DNA of 64,000 bases from Sycon ciliatum (Eukaryota > Porifera > Calcarea > Leucosolenida > Sycettidae): NCBI RefSeq assembly GCF_964019385.1, contig NC_088645.1:12076369-12140368 (forward strand). Reading direction: 5' to 3'. Positions 31,800 to 43,369 of the stretch are shown in pieces. How positions within the stretch are numbered: the stretch's first letter is position 1; each line of letters starts with the position of its first letter. The notes beneath the pieces were generated by a model. That model worked only from the letters and a program-made list of their open reading frames with translations, had not been told where the DNA came from and ran no database searches. A program made the translations under genes and the position numbers.

Positions 31800-33300
31800 C
31801 CTTTTGACGTAAAAATCAATGAAAAAAGAGTTAAAAACGCAAAAAAAAAACAAGAAAAGAAAAAGCCAGGAAAATACAAGGGCACTGTCCTGCCCACCAT
31901 CATGTCCAAAACCTCACAGCGGGCCCTCCGAGATTGCCAACTCTCGCAAAGCATTTACAGGACGGTGATATGATGAACCACTATGTTCGTACTTCTGTAA
32001 GTGCTACTCTAAACATACATATACATGTACAATACATGACTACTACTTCAAAGTACTTGGAAGTCGGATACCAAGGCAGAATAGCAACACAGAGTGCTTG
32101 GCAAAATAGTAAGTGACTACTAAACAGCATTTTGTGCATGATAGCCACAAACCATCGTAGTGCAAACACCAGCATCATCGACAGGCTGGCTTAAAATATA
32201 CATTTGTACATGTACATGTATCTCTTTGAGCATACTCTAATAAGATCAGAAATTTTAGGTGCTCAATATGTTCGGTATGAGGGCAAAAAGGCCAGATTAG
32301 GTGAACAGAAAGTTTAGGTACAGAGAAGCAGTTCCGTATTGGACTATGTGTGTTAGTGTTTGTTCGGTGTATTTAAATTTTAGGTATGAAATAGACGCAC
32401 CGAAAGTACCGAAAATAAAAGTACACCGAAAAGTTGTGAAATTACATGTACGGTACTCAAAAGCGCAATCCAGTTTTAGTGCAGCGCGATACATGCACGT
32501 AGATTGCCGATGAAAAACCGAAGCACATTGGAAAGTACAACGTGTCAACTTGCCAGACATGCTGCGCAATCCGGAGTTGGTGCTTTGAGTCATGCGCTGA
32601 TTGCTGCATTCAGTAATTAACTTAATGGCCTTAGTGTTGAGTATCATGTTTGAAGCGTGATGAAGTATATCCCTTCAAAATATCCCATTCAATTTTAGCC
32701 TAATACCAAGTACCTCCAATCATGATCACCGTACATTGCATTTACACCCATTCCTATCAAATGCCCTCGGATTTCCGGCTAATTGTGTGCAAGACGAGAC
32801 AGGCCCAATGGGACTCGTTCCCGCAGATAGCCCTTGACGAGTGGAATGCGTTTCTACACCCTCAAGGCGAATGTAAACTAGTACCTCCTTTCAAGGAATT
32901 GGTGTTAAAGATATGCATATAGATACAATGTAGCAGGCAATGTTTTCCCGCTTATGTTAGAGGGAAAGAGGAAACATTGGGGCATAGGATATGCGTTGGA
33001 GTCCACCAATTACGTGTACAATGATACAAGCCACTTGTACGGGCAAGTCAACATGCATATCATCAAACTAGGGGTGAAAGTTGGCACTGAGATCCCGAGT
33101 TCAAGTACTCTGATTTTCTCCCATCAAATATTCGGCTATTCGAGTATTCTTCATCACTTAAAAATTGCACACCAAGGGCCTTAAAAATCACATTATACAA
33201 CCCTGATCGAAGCGAGTAGCAGTCATTTTTCTCGGGTATATTGGTTGGCGGGTCATTAGGGCTCTCTCTACTCGTGAAGAAATGTTCACCACACAGTCTG
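31800..33300. other. no recognisable gene
   Basis: AT-rich; short unmatched frames; ACATGTACATGTA at about 32207-32220. Confidence 0.4.
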
Positions 33301-33310
33301 CAAATCAATA

Positions 33311-33720
33311 GGGAGGTTCCGGAGTACGATTTTTCGTGCCAAAATCCGTAGAGGCGCCGCGGATTTTTTATACGTCGTTTTCGAGCAGTGAAATGTTCCG
33401 GAGTACGGAACTTATGTGTTTGCCGTCATTGCCTAGGTTACGATCGCAAACACGTCACATTCCCGCGCTATGCCTTTTTATTTTGAAAATTTGTACCGAA
33501 ATCAAAACTTCCCGCGGAAAATCGCTGTTTCTCGTACCAAATTTGTACGCGAAAAATCTTTCTGCACCCGATGACGCAAAATCTCCATACGAAACATGGT
33601 TCGTATGAAAGCCAGTCCACACGGATTCTCCGTGCCGAAAAATCGTATGGAGCATGCCTGGAAATAATCCGTAGCGCCCATACGGATTTTGGCACGGAAA
33701 ATTGTACCCCGGAACCTCTC
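33311..33720. mobile_element. MITE, 410 bp, ~45-bp TIR, TA-flanked
   Basis: The left end GGGAGGTTCCGGAGTACGAT through GTGCCAAAATCCGTAGAGGC is mirrored at the right end (GGATTTTGGCACGGAAAATT...CCGGAACCTCTC) with a few mismatches. TA flanks both sides (33309-33310, 33721-33722), fitting Tc1/mariner-type insertion. The interior repeats GTTCCGGAGTACG at about 33398. No transposase. Confidence 0.75.
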
Positions 33721-34173
33721 TAGTATCTGCCGACTGCTGCTCTGAAACTGCAGATATCTGTGGTAAATGCATGTACCATGTATGAACGAGTACTCTGATT
33801 TATTCCGAGTACGATTATTAAATTTTTTGAAAAACCGAGCGAGTACTCGAGTATTCGGTATAATTGTTTCAGCCCTACATAAAACTAAAGTGATTATAAT
33901 TACCTGCCCAATGCACATTTACGCAAGTTCTTGGACAGTGGGACACAGTGCACAGTTTAGCGCTGAACGTGTGGCCCCACTTGCCTCTTTTTCGGCTAAA
34001 ATCAATCGTGACTCGCCATCTGGTTTAATACTCCACGGTTCACCTTTCTGTCGCCGTCGACCGTCGCTGCGCGGAACTGCAACTTCACATTTCGAACACT
34101 TTGCTAGCCTTATCTACATTGTGTCACCGACGGAATGACTCGCACGACCGAGTCGTAGTTTAGCCAGGTGGGA

Positions 34174-34345
34174 TTTCAAACATGCGTTTAGTTGGACAGC
34201 ATGTTACAAGTCGGTGGAACACAGTGTTCGGAAACAGTTCCCTGGCTATGCCAACCCTGGATGGTTGTAAGCTAAGGGGCACTGATTCCGAACACGGTGT
34301 CCCACCGCACCTTGCAATATGCTGTCAAACTAAAAACGTGTTTCT
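34174..34345. repeat. ~65-bp imperfect inverted repeat (foldback)
   Basis: Arms of about 65 bases (34174-34240 and 34280-34345) share AAACATGCGTTTAGTTGGACAG / its near complement and CGGTGGAACACAGTGTTCGG / CCGAACACGGTGTCCCACCG. The inner word GGTGTCCCACC equals the outer 11 bases of the Mutator-like TIR at 52634-54790, which could mean a related miniature element; this is speculative. Confidence 0.65.
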
Positions 34346-34469
34346 ACAACACAAGGACGGAAGTTTTATCTAATTTCAAACATATACGGCAACTTAAGTT
34401 TTCTCCAGCGAAATTAGATGTCATGAATGAAACAATGCGAGGCGCAAGTGGCCCTAGCACTGCACACAC

Positions 34470-35600
34470 ACATACACACACACACACGCACCTCAGACCT
34501 CAGACATGCCCATCGCGGAAGCGATGATAGTGAACAGCTACATGTATGTTAGACATAGCAACTTGTGCTGGGATTACACACGGACATAAGCACACGCACA
34601 CACGCGCGCACAAACACGCACACACACACACACACACGCGCGCACACCTGTCCTGCGCTGTAGAGCCACTGCCACAGGGTCACGTGGGCCCCGGAGGGGC
34701 ATCAGAGAGGAAGATGGAGCACGCAGTAGGCATGGGCGGGTAATGCTAGCAATATGGCTGGCATTATTATAGTCCCTTTTTTCCAGGTGGCATAATGCTG
34801 GTATTATAACACCATTTCGCACGCAAAATTGGCATTACAAGCATAATTGCCGGTCGAAAACGGTGTCATGCAAGAAGCTGGCTAGGTCCAGTTCCGAAAA
34901 TCGTGCATCTGAACTCGTCCGGCTTCGTCCAGAGACTTGACGTTGCAAATCAACCTTCTCAGTGGATTGATTCAGACAACATGCTCACTGCTGTTTAAAT
35001 TTTTCTTCTTCTACGCTTTGGCCTTGATCCAAGACGGCCTTCTTAAATCGACTTTTCCAACTTTCAAACTGGCATTACGGAGTAGTGTGAGCATTATAAG
35101 TGGCATATATCCTCATATTATGAGCATTGCCTTTAGCATTATCGCAGCAAATAACTAGCATTACCCGCCCATGCCTAGCACGCAGCCTGATGACGCCGGA
35201 GATGGTGGAGCAAACGGAATCGGCGAGAACACACGCATACATGACTGAACGAATTATGCTGCTGGGCAGTCGGGCGCGAGCCAGTCCTGGAACACCGGTG
35301 ACGACCGCGGCCTTGCGCAGTCCGAAAGCAGCGGGCACACACAGCACAGTGCGCAGTACAGCAGGCATCCTGCACATAAACTTGCCGGGGCTCAGGAGGC
35401 TGAGGCTGAGGAACAGCGGTGAACAGCTAGACCACCCTTGCTTCGAAACCAACGCCCACAATCTCCACAGTGGCAAGCCCCTCGCTGCTCAGCAATTGGC
35501 TTGACCCGCTCAACCACACATTTGTGGCGAGCACGATCTCCAGGGCGCGACACACACACACACAATACGCAGGGCATTGCAGCCCGGAGCTACTCGATTC
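34470..35600 (-). pseudogene. C2H2 zinc-finger retroelement copy, split by hAT MITE
   Basis: The minus strand encodes fingers CGDCGRWFRSKGGLAVHRC, CAVCARCFRTAQGRGRHRC and CVCSRRFRLLHHLRRHQAAC (35560 down to 35190), in shifted frames. Beyond the 451-bp insertion at 34727-35177 come GGGTCACGTGGGCCCCGGAG, a (CA)n tract and the stem-loop CCATCGCGGAAGCGATGATA (34508). The order equals that of the copy at 20110-21108, so both are copies of one element. The protein is broken by frameshifts and by the insertion. Confidence 0.6.
34727..35177. mobile_element. hAT-type MITE, 451 bp, copy 2 (inverted)
   Basis: Terminal inverted repeats TAGGCATGGGCGGGTAATG and a perfect 8-bp target duplication GCACGCAG (34719-34726, 35178-35185). 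Same length as the copy at 3692-4142 but reversed. It is younger than the zinc-finger repeat it interrupts. Confidence 0.93.
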
Positions 35601-36955
35601 CTGAGGTCGAACGTAATGTCCCTAGCCACAACTGTATTTGGTTTGTTTATGGATTGTCCAGGAGTGGGTCAAACGATCTGTTGTATACTTTCCTGTGACT
35701 ATTATTGGAATGGCGCAACGTTTGTGGCTAATGTTGTGGTCATTTGTTAACGAATGACGCAATCCCTATTACCAGAGAGAGAGAAAGAAAAAGCACAAAG
35801 AAAGAGGAGAAAGGACGATGACGAACAGGGCTACTGAGCCATGCAGGTTGGGGTGCATGACACTGTCACTGGTATTTTGAGCGCGATTCCGCTCCATTCG
35901 AGGAGACGTGAAGAAAATAAGTCCGGAAAACAAAACAAGAGAAGAGAGGGGAGATTCAACCAGCTGTCATGGGCCATGGCTGTAGGGCTGGGCTGATCGC
36001 CATTGCACGAATTGCACGTCGACCATCGCAACAACTGCTTCAGGAATGCCGTGTCGTTCGAATCTCATCAGAAACAGCTTGAATCACCTACAATGATTTT
36101 GTAACTATTACTTTCCAACATGTTCTTACGTGCAGTACTGGTAACTGTAGTACCCTAGCCCTCACACACACATGACTTGTTGTATTGTACAATTACGTCA
36201 AACGATGCTGTGCGTCATTGTTGCGCATCATGATACAGTCTGTCAGTCAGGCATGATGTCGATGATCCATGACCATGTACATTTACATGTCCATGACTGT
36301 GCATTTACGTCATTGTATCACCTTGCAACTTGCATTCCGTCGTGAAATGTTCCTTCGAAAGAATTCCGAGTTTCGATTCTACATATCAGCACATGTATTT
36401 TGCATCGCACTTGTCAACGTTGCTTATGCTAGTCAGTGGGCACTGGGCACCCTTCAGGAAAGAAACACGTCAGTGCTGTCAATATCTCTTGTATGCATTA
36501 CATCATTAAAATAATTCTCTGAGATTTCTGAGCTTATCTTTGCAGTCGAGCGTTGTTCGTCTGGGACAGTCCTACATGTACATGTATATTGTACATCCTG
36601 ATAACTGTGGCATTAATGTCGATGAGACAATACAGATGTGCTATGAAGTATTTGACACGGGTTGTGCGTTCTATCATGCACCTGTTTAAAACTCCACGAA
36701 ATTAACAGTATTCCATGCACTTGCTAAACCACAGCTTCCCTTAGCTGAAGCATGACGACGAAGGCTAGTTGTGGATTGAATTACGGTAAGCTGTACCTAC
36801 ATATGTTTGGTCAACAATGAATACATGTTGCAACACCTTGATCAATGATGAGAACATCACAACCATTTTTTTCAATTTCCAATATAGATTTCCTCTCGTT
36901 TTCATTTCATTTGTCACTTTTACTAGCCACAAGAATCAAGCATGAACTTTATTCT
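35601..36955. other. no recognisable gene
   Basis: No family matches. Short hydrophobic frames (for example 36269-36514) look accidental. Confidence 0.4.
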
Positions 36956-36964
36956 TTTTGTACT

Positions 36965-37725
36965 TATAGAAAAGAAAAAGGACCAAGGAACTACAAGTCC
37001 CCCTAATGCTCGACGGTATTAGTATTTCCTCAGCTTTGAGCGTAAAATACCTTGGCCTGATCATCGATGAACATCTATCCTTTAAATTACAAGTTGCAGC
37101 CCTCCGCAAGAAAGTTGGCGCCAAGCTAAGTACCATGTACAGAACACGTCGCCTCCTGACCACCCGAGCTAAACGTACGTTCTACTTATCCTTCGTACAA
37201 TCCACTCTTGAGTATGCGAGTAGTGCATAATTATGTACACTGTCTTCGCACCACAGAATATGATAACCTGATCAAGATCAGTGAACGTCCATTACGGATA
37301 GTGTTCGGTTACCCCTCGTCCTCCCATTCAGCCCCAATTCTCGCACGCTTCTCTTTAATGCCAATTTCAGTCCGCTTCAGTTTAAAATTGTACTCAGTTG
37401 TTTTCCGTTGCGTCCTAGGCCAGACCAGTGCCCTTCTTCAAGACCTCTTTGTACTTCGCTCTTCAGCAGCTAACACTTTGCAATGTCGGACCCGCCGTCA
37501 CTCCTCCAATGGTCTTGTTTTACCCCGAGTTTATTCACGCTACGGTCTGTTTTCTCTCTCTTATTTGGCTGCAGACAGATGGAATAGTGCTCCATCTGAT
37601 ATCCGCACTGCTGCATCGCCATCCCTATTTCGCCATGCATTACTTTCATTCTTAGGGTACCCCGTAAGAAGACCTTGAGTCTGTGGGGACTGCCCTATTA
37701 AAATATGAATAAATAATAATAAAAA
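36965..37725 (+). mobile_element. LINE reverse transcriptase C-terminal region
   Basis: The frame at 37006 gives ALSVKYLGLIIDEHLSFKLQ, ending in STLEYASSA. A frameshift then leads to YDNLIKISERPLRIVFGYPS and later LAADRWNSAPSDIRTAASPS. These are the successive blocks after the catalytic domain of CR1/Jockey-type reverse transcriptases. The end is GGGTACCCCGTAAGAAGACC, GGGACTGCCC and an AATAAATAATAATAAAAATA tail. The same 3' end recurs at 42385-42475 and, as a 66-base tail only, at 51731-51796. Confidence 0.8.
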
Positions 37726-37794
37726 TAACAAGTTACGCTATAATTTCCACTAACGCCACCAGCTACTAAACAACCACTACTACTGAACAGTTGC

Positions 37795-37990
37795 TTTGTG
37801 AGTGAAAAACTAACGTTACTTAGAACCTTCCAAGTTCGACGGCTGTTGGAGTACGCATCCAAGATGTGCTAGAGCGGATAGCCAGTTACAATGTACATGT
37901 AGTTGTAGGACGTCAGTGCCGTCGGTCAGTGTCGTGCAATGTTATCGCATGAGCAGATTGTCAAGTAACTGGTGGTGTTAGTGGACAGTA
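37795..37990 (+). repeat. family D repeat fragment
   Basis: TTAGAACCTTCCAAGTT and following words match 28880-28930. Confidence 0.5.
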
Positions 37991-38862
37991 TAGCCTGACT
38001 TGTAGATCCTTGGTCATTTTCTCTTCTATAAATGTATCCTTGGCTCTCCATCTCAGTCCATTTTTTTTCTTTAAATCGCTCTATCATTAAATTTGTGACC
38101 TCTCCCTTCTGCCATGGAATGTCCTTCTGCTCTTTTCTCGCTGGCTTTTGCAGTGCTTAGTTCAGGCAATGACGTCCAGAGTTCTTCAGTTTGGCTGGGC
38201 TAGTCTCCTCCCCCCCCCCCCCCACACACAACCACCAGGCATGCTCTTCTCTGTTTAGGCTCTCCCATTGGTAGTCTTAGGTTCCTATTGACTGTCCTTT
38301 GTCACCTCAAACACAATAGCGAACATTGAGATTTAGTTCTTTACTTGAAATCCGGGTCTTATGACACCCTTCAATGTTGATAAAACATGTCACAATGAAA
38401 GCCTGTATTATCCTGCATGAACAGGGGTGCCCTTCAAAGTAGGTGCTCAACGGGCTGAAGCGAACAATGGAAGCTGTTGCAAGAAGGGAGTCGTGACGAT
38501 GCGCTACCTGGCTGTACCTGTATGAGGAACTAAGTTACTTGTGACATTAGCTCATGCAATAGAAAATGAAACGGCGGCCTTACACCAGCAGTAGTAGATT
38601 GGAGCAGTGGTTTTCAAAAAGAGATGGTTTCTGCGCGACGAAGTATGACTGTAGTACACTCTAACTCCATGTGTCATGTAGCAAGTAGCATCTGTGCTTG
38701 CGCGATGCACCGCAATCAACAACACCATTACATGCATAGGGGAGAAAGTCCTCCCAGGGTATTTCCCCTAAAATCAAAAAACAAAAGGTGGATTCAAGAA
38801 GCGCGAAGCACTTCACTGTACAACGTCTAGTTTGCTGGTCAATGAGTTTCAACTTTCAAGTA

Positions 38863-38942
38863 CAGTGCTGGCAACTGAAATCCAGTTCCCCTGGGCGGCG
38901 CGGGGCGCCGCTCAGGGGTAACTGGATTTCAGTTGCCAGCAC
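38863..38942. mobile_element. 80-bp palindromic mini-element, TA-flanked
   Basis: The sequence folds end to end: CAGTGCTGGCAACTGAAATC at the left is exactly complementary to the right end, continuing through CAGTT-CCCCTG to a GC-rich centre (GGCGGCGCGGGGCGCCGC). TA lies on both sides. The CAGTG ends and the TA site suggest a minimal Tc1/mariner-type foldback element; a structured RNA element is an alternative. Confidence 0.7.
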
Positions 38943-39059
38943 TGTACACACCGGCAAGTTAGTTGTACATTTCCATGCACGACACAGTTTTCTTTGAGTT
39001 TGTACAACTACAAGCATAGGTACTAGTAATGGGCAGTGATTCAATGACATCTAGCATCT

Positions 39060-41595
39060 TCACAATAGACGTTGTGTTTGCCGATCGCGATATTGCGTAG
39101 TCCGACTGACTGGAGGGATTCCTCTTCCATCGCTACGGTCCACCAAATGTGAAGGTAAATAAAAAGCATTCGGCGGTATTGTGCCTCCCTCAGCGCTACC
39201 TGAGTCAATGCATACTTTACGACCTAACTACTGCAATGGACCATTTCCCAGGGTGAACTATACTCATTCTATGCCAGTGCGTACCTGTAGGTGTGCAAGA
39301 CGTCGTGCATCGCCGGCTTCTACCCATGGTCGTCTATCCTGGGGTCAGGGTGAGATATACCTTTCAACGACTCGGCCCACAAGCCACGAGAGAAAGGCTC
39401 CCCACCAGCTGATGGTAAGTACCCGCGTCTTCCAGTGCAGGTACCGCTACACCGTACTAATCTATAGTCGTTACATACGGATAGGTGAATGTCAACGGCT
39501 CCATGGCTTACCGGCCTCGAGGAGGTCTATGACTCGTACACTGGGATGTACTAGTACAGGTAAAGTTCCCATGTGCCAAAGAACGTTGTAGAGGATTTCA
39601 CACTACTGCACATTTTACCCCTGATGATAATTCACTGAAAAATCAGTTGGTGCATGAGCAGTACCAGTGTTCTCCCATTCTACCATTCCCTGATGATCGT
39701 TTCAGCCTGAAGTCGGACGACAGACAAAATGTGTACAGAACAATATTCAATATTGTTTTGTTCATCATCTGAACTTCGTGATCACACTGAGCCAAGCATG
39801 TCCATTTTTTACTGTGAACAGCGGTCAGATTCATCGTTATTCATTCGTTATTATTTGTCTAGTGTGTGAGCCCACATCGGATTGAGAAAAGCAATGGGTA
39901 AGTGGCTGCAATAAATTTGTTTGCTAAACGTTACAAATGAACCCAAATACCATGAACGGGGGATCGGGAATCCTGTCCAGATCACAAATAAAGAAGGAAA
40001 CAAAAAGGAAGCACAAGCTACTTTCAAATCGCATGGAATGGCAATCACCAAGTCGTGCGCGAGACAACAACTGAGTTCAGACTGGAGATTAATCCATGGT
40101 GATCGATACAGTACACTGTTACTGGTTTCGCACAGAGCGCCATAGTTCAAGGTTCACAGACTTGACCGATTTGAAGGTGAATACCAAATTTGGGCCTACG
40201 GCTTCCTCGTGGGTTTTCCACATTTCGTCATCGCTCTCCGCTTGGTGATGATGCCCATGTGTAGACTTCGCTAGTGTTGCAGTGAGCCGAGGAGTGGTTT
40301 TCGAGAGCGTGGCAAACGCCCGCTGAGCACACAGTTGAGTTGTTTTCCGGAGAAGACAAATTCTTGTTTTGAGAGAGGATGCAGCAGAGGAAGGAGAGAC
40401 AAGGAAAGCAGATTCGAGACAAGTCATGGACGTGAGTAGCTGTTGGTTGCTACGTCAAATCCTGAGCTTCTCGCGGAGAGAGATCAGAAGATAGCCTCAC
40501 CAGTTGAAGGTGCCAGGCATCAGCGCAGCTGACTCGGATTTTCTCGCCTCGTTGTCGAGGAGATACAATCTTTGCATCGCATCTACATCTATATGCTCAG
40601 TGATCCAAGTAGTTTGGCAGTGATGGTTGCAGAACGGGCACATACAGTATACTATGTTGCTTCATGGAATAAACACAGTAACGGAGGATACGGCTAGGAG
40701 AAGTTAAGGATTATCACCGTTGGTTTTTTGTATTTTTTTACTTTGTCTACTATGCTCCCAAATGAATGCGGAAAGTGGTGGCGGGGCCCTGCTGCTCAGC
40801 CAAACTTGGTTTCGACTTGTTTCTCCTGGGTTTCATCAATGTTTGACGTAGCGTAACGCAAACGTGACCAGTTCTTACCAATGGAAATGGTGTACGCTTC
40901 AGCATCGCTTTCTGAATGCTGATCACGATGTGCGGGACATGCTGCCTGTCAGTGTCGGTTATCAGTCTGGGTCGTAATGAGTGATTTATGGAGAAGGAGG
41001 GTGTTAGGGTTTTTATGATGGCGCAATGCCGTCGCGGTAGGGCTGCATGGCGGAGATATGTCGTACTACTAGCTTGTCTGGCCAAAGAGTGTTTGGATCC
41101 AATGGACGCAGCCAATGTCATGAACACGTGATTCCATTCTGAGCCTTCCCACATGATGTGGAACGTCGTCGCATCTTTGGAAATAGCAATTTTCATGTCG
41201 TGGTTGATTTTGTTCAGGAGTATTGCACTGTATGGAAGTCATGAAGAGGTGACCGAATGGCTGGACTACTCATGTCATGACCTGTGCCGTTTTCTGTGGA
41301 CATCCTTCAAAAGCAATCCAGGTTCCTATCCACGGAATATTGATCAGGCTGTTGGGTACGAAAAGGACGATGGAAGCAATTGTCTGTACTCCAGCTGCAG
41401 GTTCTCTGTTTGTACGCTGATATTACCCTACTTCTAGCTGGCATCAGGAGCAGGATGGAGAATTGACTGCATTGATAGAGACAGTTGGGAGGATGACTAG
41501 ACGGTGTTAAACATTTGATGGTTGGGCTGTGTTTCAACAATCTGTTCTGCTGTAGACAAAGAGGGTCCCATTCCTCAGGTTCCAAGGGACTCCTT
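39060..41595. other. no recognisable gene
   Basis: No family matches on either strand. Open frames at 39181-39591 and 40750-41196 are unmatched and judged accidental. Confidence 0.35.
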
Positions 41596-41599
41596 TGGT

Positions 41600-41725
41600 T
41601 TAAAGCAAATGAGTTGGTCCTTTTCTGTATATACATGTACTCATTGTATCCTAATCTCAGTACCATTTGTCTTTCTTTATTATTTTACGAGTTGGGTATG
41701 CAAATAGAGTAAAAAATGTAAAAAA
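41600..41725 (+). mobile_element. LINE 3' tail
   Basis: The stretch TTTACGAGTTGGGTATGCAA followed by an A-rich end matches the reverse of 51880-51935 (CATACCCAACTCGTTTAATG). Tail only; no coding. Confidence 0.5.
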
Positions 41726-41729
41726 AAGA

Positions 41730-41862
41730 GGACCATAAGTTTACAAGTTATCCGTTCTGTTCCGCACTAACGATTATAAGCAAGATAACGGTGAGTCAAA
41801 ATGTGCAACAATTAGCACAAACTGACTGATGTGATACTGACATTCAACGACCTGATGCTTTA
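41730..41862 (-). repeat. family D repeat fragment, reverse of 28960-29090
   Basis: Matches in reverse to 28960-29090, including GTGCAACAATTAGCACAAAC and CATTCAACGACCTGATGCTT. Confidence 0.65.
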
Positions 41863-42069
41863 AAGAAACGGCAAAAGAGGAGCCAGGTGAGGTAGTAGCA
41901 GTTGTGCTGGCGGAGGACAGTTGGCGACTTTGGAGCTCTGGCGGATGAGGAAGGTTGGTGAATATCCTGAAGGACTGTTCATGTTACGTTGGCCCGGTTG
42001 CTTTGATTATTCGCTTTGTTGGGTTGTGTTGTGTTCCTTGCGTCTAGCTCTTTTGATTTGAAGTTTATT

Positions 42070-42150
42070 ACCTGTTAGGGGTTACCGGGTGTTAGCGGCC
42101 GTCGTGAGTTCCCTTCGGGAACGGACACGATATTTTACTTTTCATTTTAT
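42070..42150 (+). repeat. SINE tail copy
   Basis: TACCGGGTGTTAGCGGCCGT, GAGTTCCCTTCGGGAACGGA and the TTTTAC-rich tail match the minus strand of the SINE at 14495-14575. The tRNA-like head is absent. Confidence 0.75.
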
Positions 42151-42384
42151 TTTTACCTGTTTGATGGACCGCCGCAGTATTTGCACCTTTTTCGGCACTG
42201 TGCATGCGCTACTGGGCTAACCTTTTCTATTCCGGGTGTTCACATCTTCACCCTCTTGGCGGCGTTTTATTGCTTTCACAACCTCATCCGTAAGTTCACC
42301 TTTGTAGGCATCTGGCGCACCGCTGGAACTCAGTTCCGGCATCGGTCCGCCTTGCTGCTTCACCAAGTCAATTTCGTATCGCAA

Positions 42385-42475
42385 TCCTAGATTGGCTAGG
42401 GTACCCCGTAAGGAGACCATAGGTCTGTAGGGACTGCCCTAGAGAAATATGAATAAATACTATACTATTATACTA
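42385..42475 (+). mobile_element. LINE 3' tail (same family as 36965-37725)
   Basis: GGGTACCCCGTAAGGAGACC, GTAGGGACTGCCCTAG and an AAATATGAATAAATACTATA tail match the end of the LINE at 37.7 kb. Truncated to about 90 bases. Confidence 0.75.
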
Positions 42476-42533
42476 CAGCACCAGTGCCGTGCTTTCTTCA
42501 CCTCTCTGGCTTTAGTGTTTCGCCAGCGCACCT

Positions 42534-42700
42534 TTGTATTACGTTTTGCTGTTTTTTCTCCATCAGTTATCAACTGGCAATTGTTATGGATTCTGGCTTT
42601 GCACATACGGTCCTTCTGGGACATGCAAACTATGTTCTTGTGTCAAGAGCAGTAGAAAATGTACGAACTGTGCGCCAAGGGCGGAGTTGAGGTGCAAGAT
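42534..42700 (+). pseudogene. cysteine-rich retroelement-type motif
   Basis: A frame reads TYGPSGTCKLCSCVKSSRKC followed by TNC and a further Cys. This CxxCxC..CxxC arrangement is known to me upstream of reverse transcriptases in invertebrate retroelements. It lies 300 bases before the YSDD fragment and may belong with it. Confidence 0.4.
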
Positions 42701-43025
42701 TCTATCAACCGCAACATGTGGCACGATTTCCGCCAGCCAGCAACATGCTCCGCCAATCAGCACCAGTACGCAATTCAACACCGATCCTCCATCTAGTTGC
42801 CCTGAACTGTCAATCGCAGCAACAAGGCCAACGGGAGAGTTCCGGTCGTCTAATGGAGGCCATTCTGCCCTGCTGTAGGTCAGGCTTTCAAAAACAATTA
42901 TAGCGCGCCATGCGCAGCGGGTGGGGGAGAACTCCTTTCGCGCGAGGAGACCTGCGAGAGTGCCCCCCCCCCCTTGCGATGGAAATCTACGAGGTTGCTA
43001 TTTTGCCTCCACATGTAGTAGCCAA

Positions 43026-43360
43026 ACTTGCACATGAATGCCCAAGCACCACTTCTGTGGTATTCAGATGATGATTCCGCTGCGGGCAACCTCGAAGCTA
43101 CCTCCATGTACATGTATTGGTATAAGCTATTGCGACTGGGACTAGACTATGGGTATCATCCGAATCCACATAAGACCATTCTCCTGGTGAAGCCATCGGT
43201 CGAACACGCAGCGCAGCGTCTATTCGCCGGGCCTGGAGTGAGACTTGTTAGTTGTTACGGATGGTTGTGTTTACTTCGAAGTATCTTAGTGGCACCCTTG
43301 GGTCAGAGAAATTCATACACGCCTTCGTATCTAGCAAAGTTGATATGAGGTGCGCCAAGT
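43026..43360 (+). pseudogene. reverse transcriptase fragment with YSDD motif
   Basis: Translation gives PLLWYSDDDSAAGNLEA, then LDYGYHPNPHKTILLVKP, and, after a frameshift, YLSGTLGSEKFIHAFV. These match the palm motif (YxDD) and following blocks of an invertebrate retroelement reverse transcriptase that is distinct from the LINEs and Penelope elements nearby. It is broken by frame shifts and joins the Penelope-like copy at about 43365. Confidence 0.6.
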
Positions 43361-43369
43361 CGAACCCCT

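Noticed and set aside
39181..39591. 136-codon frame with many Cys and Arg
   Set aside because: No recognised domain, no repeat or splice context, ordinary length for chance in this composition.
40750..41196. 148-codon reverse frame
   Set aside because: No homology recognised and no supporting start or splice context.
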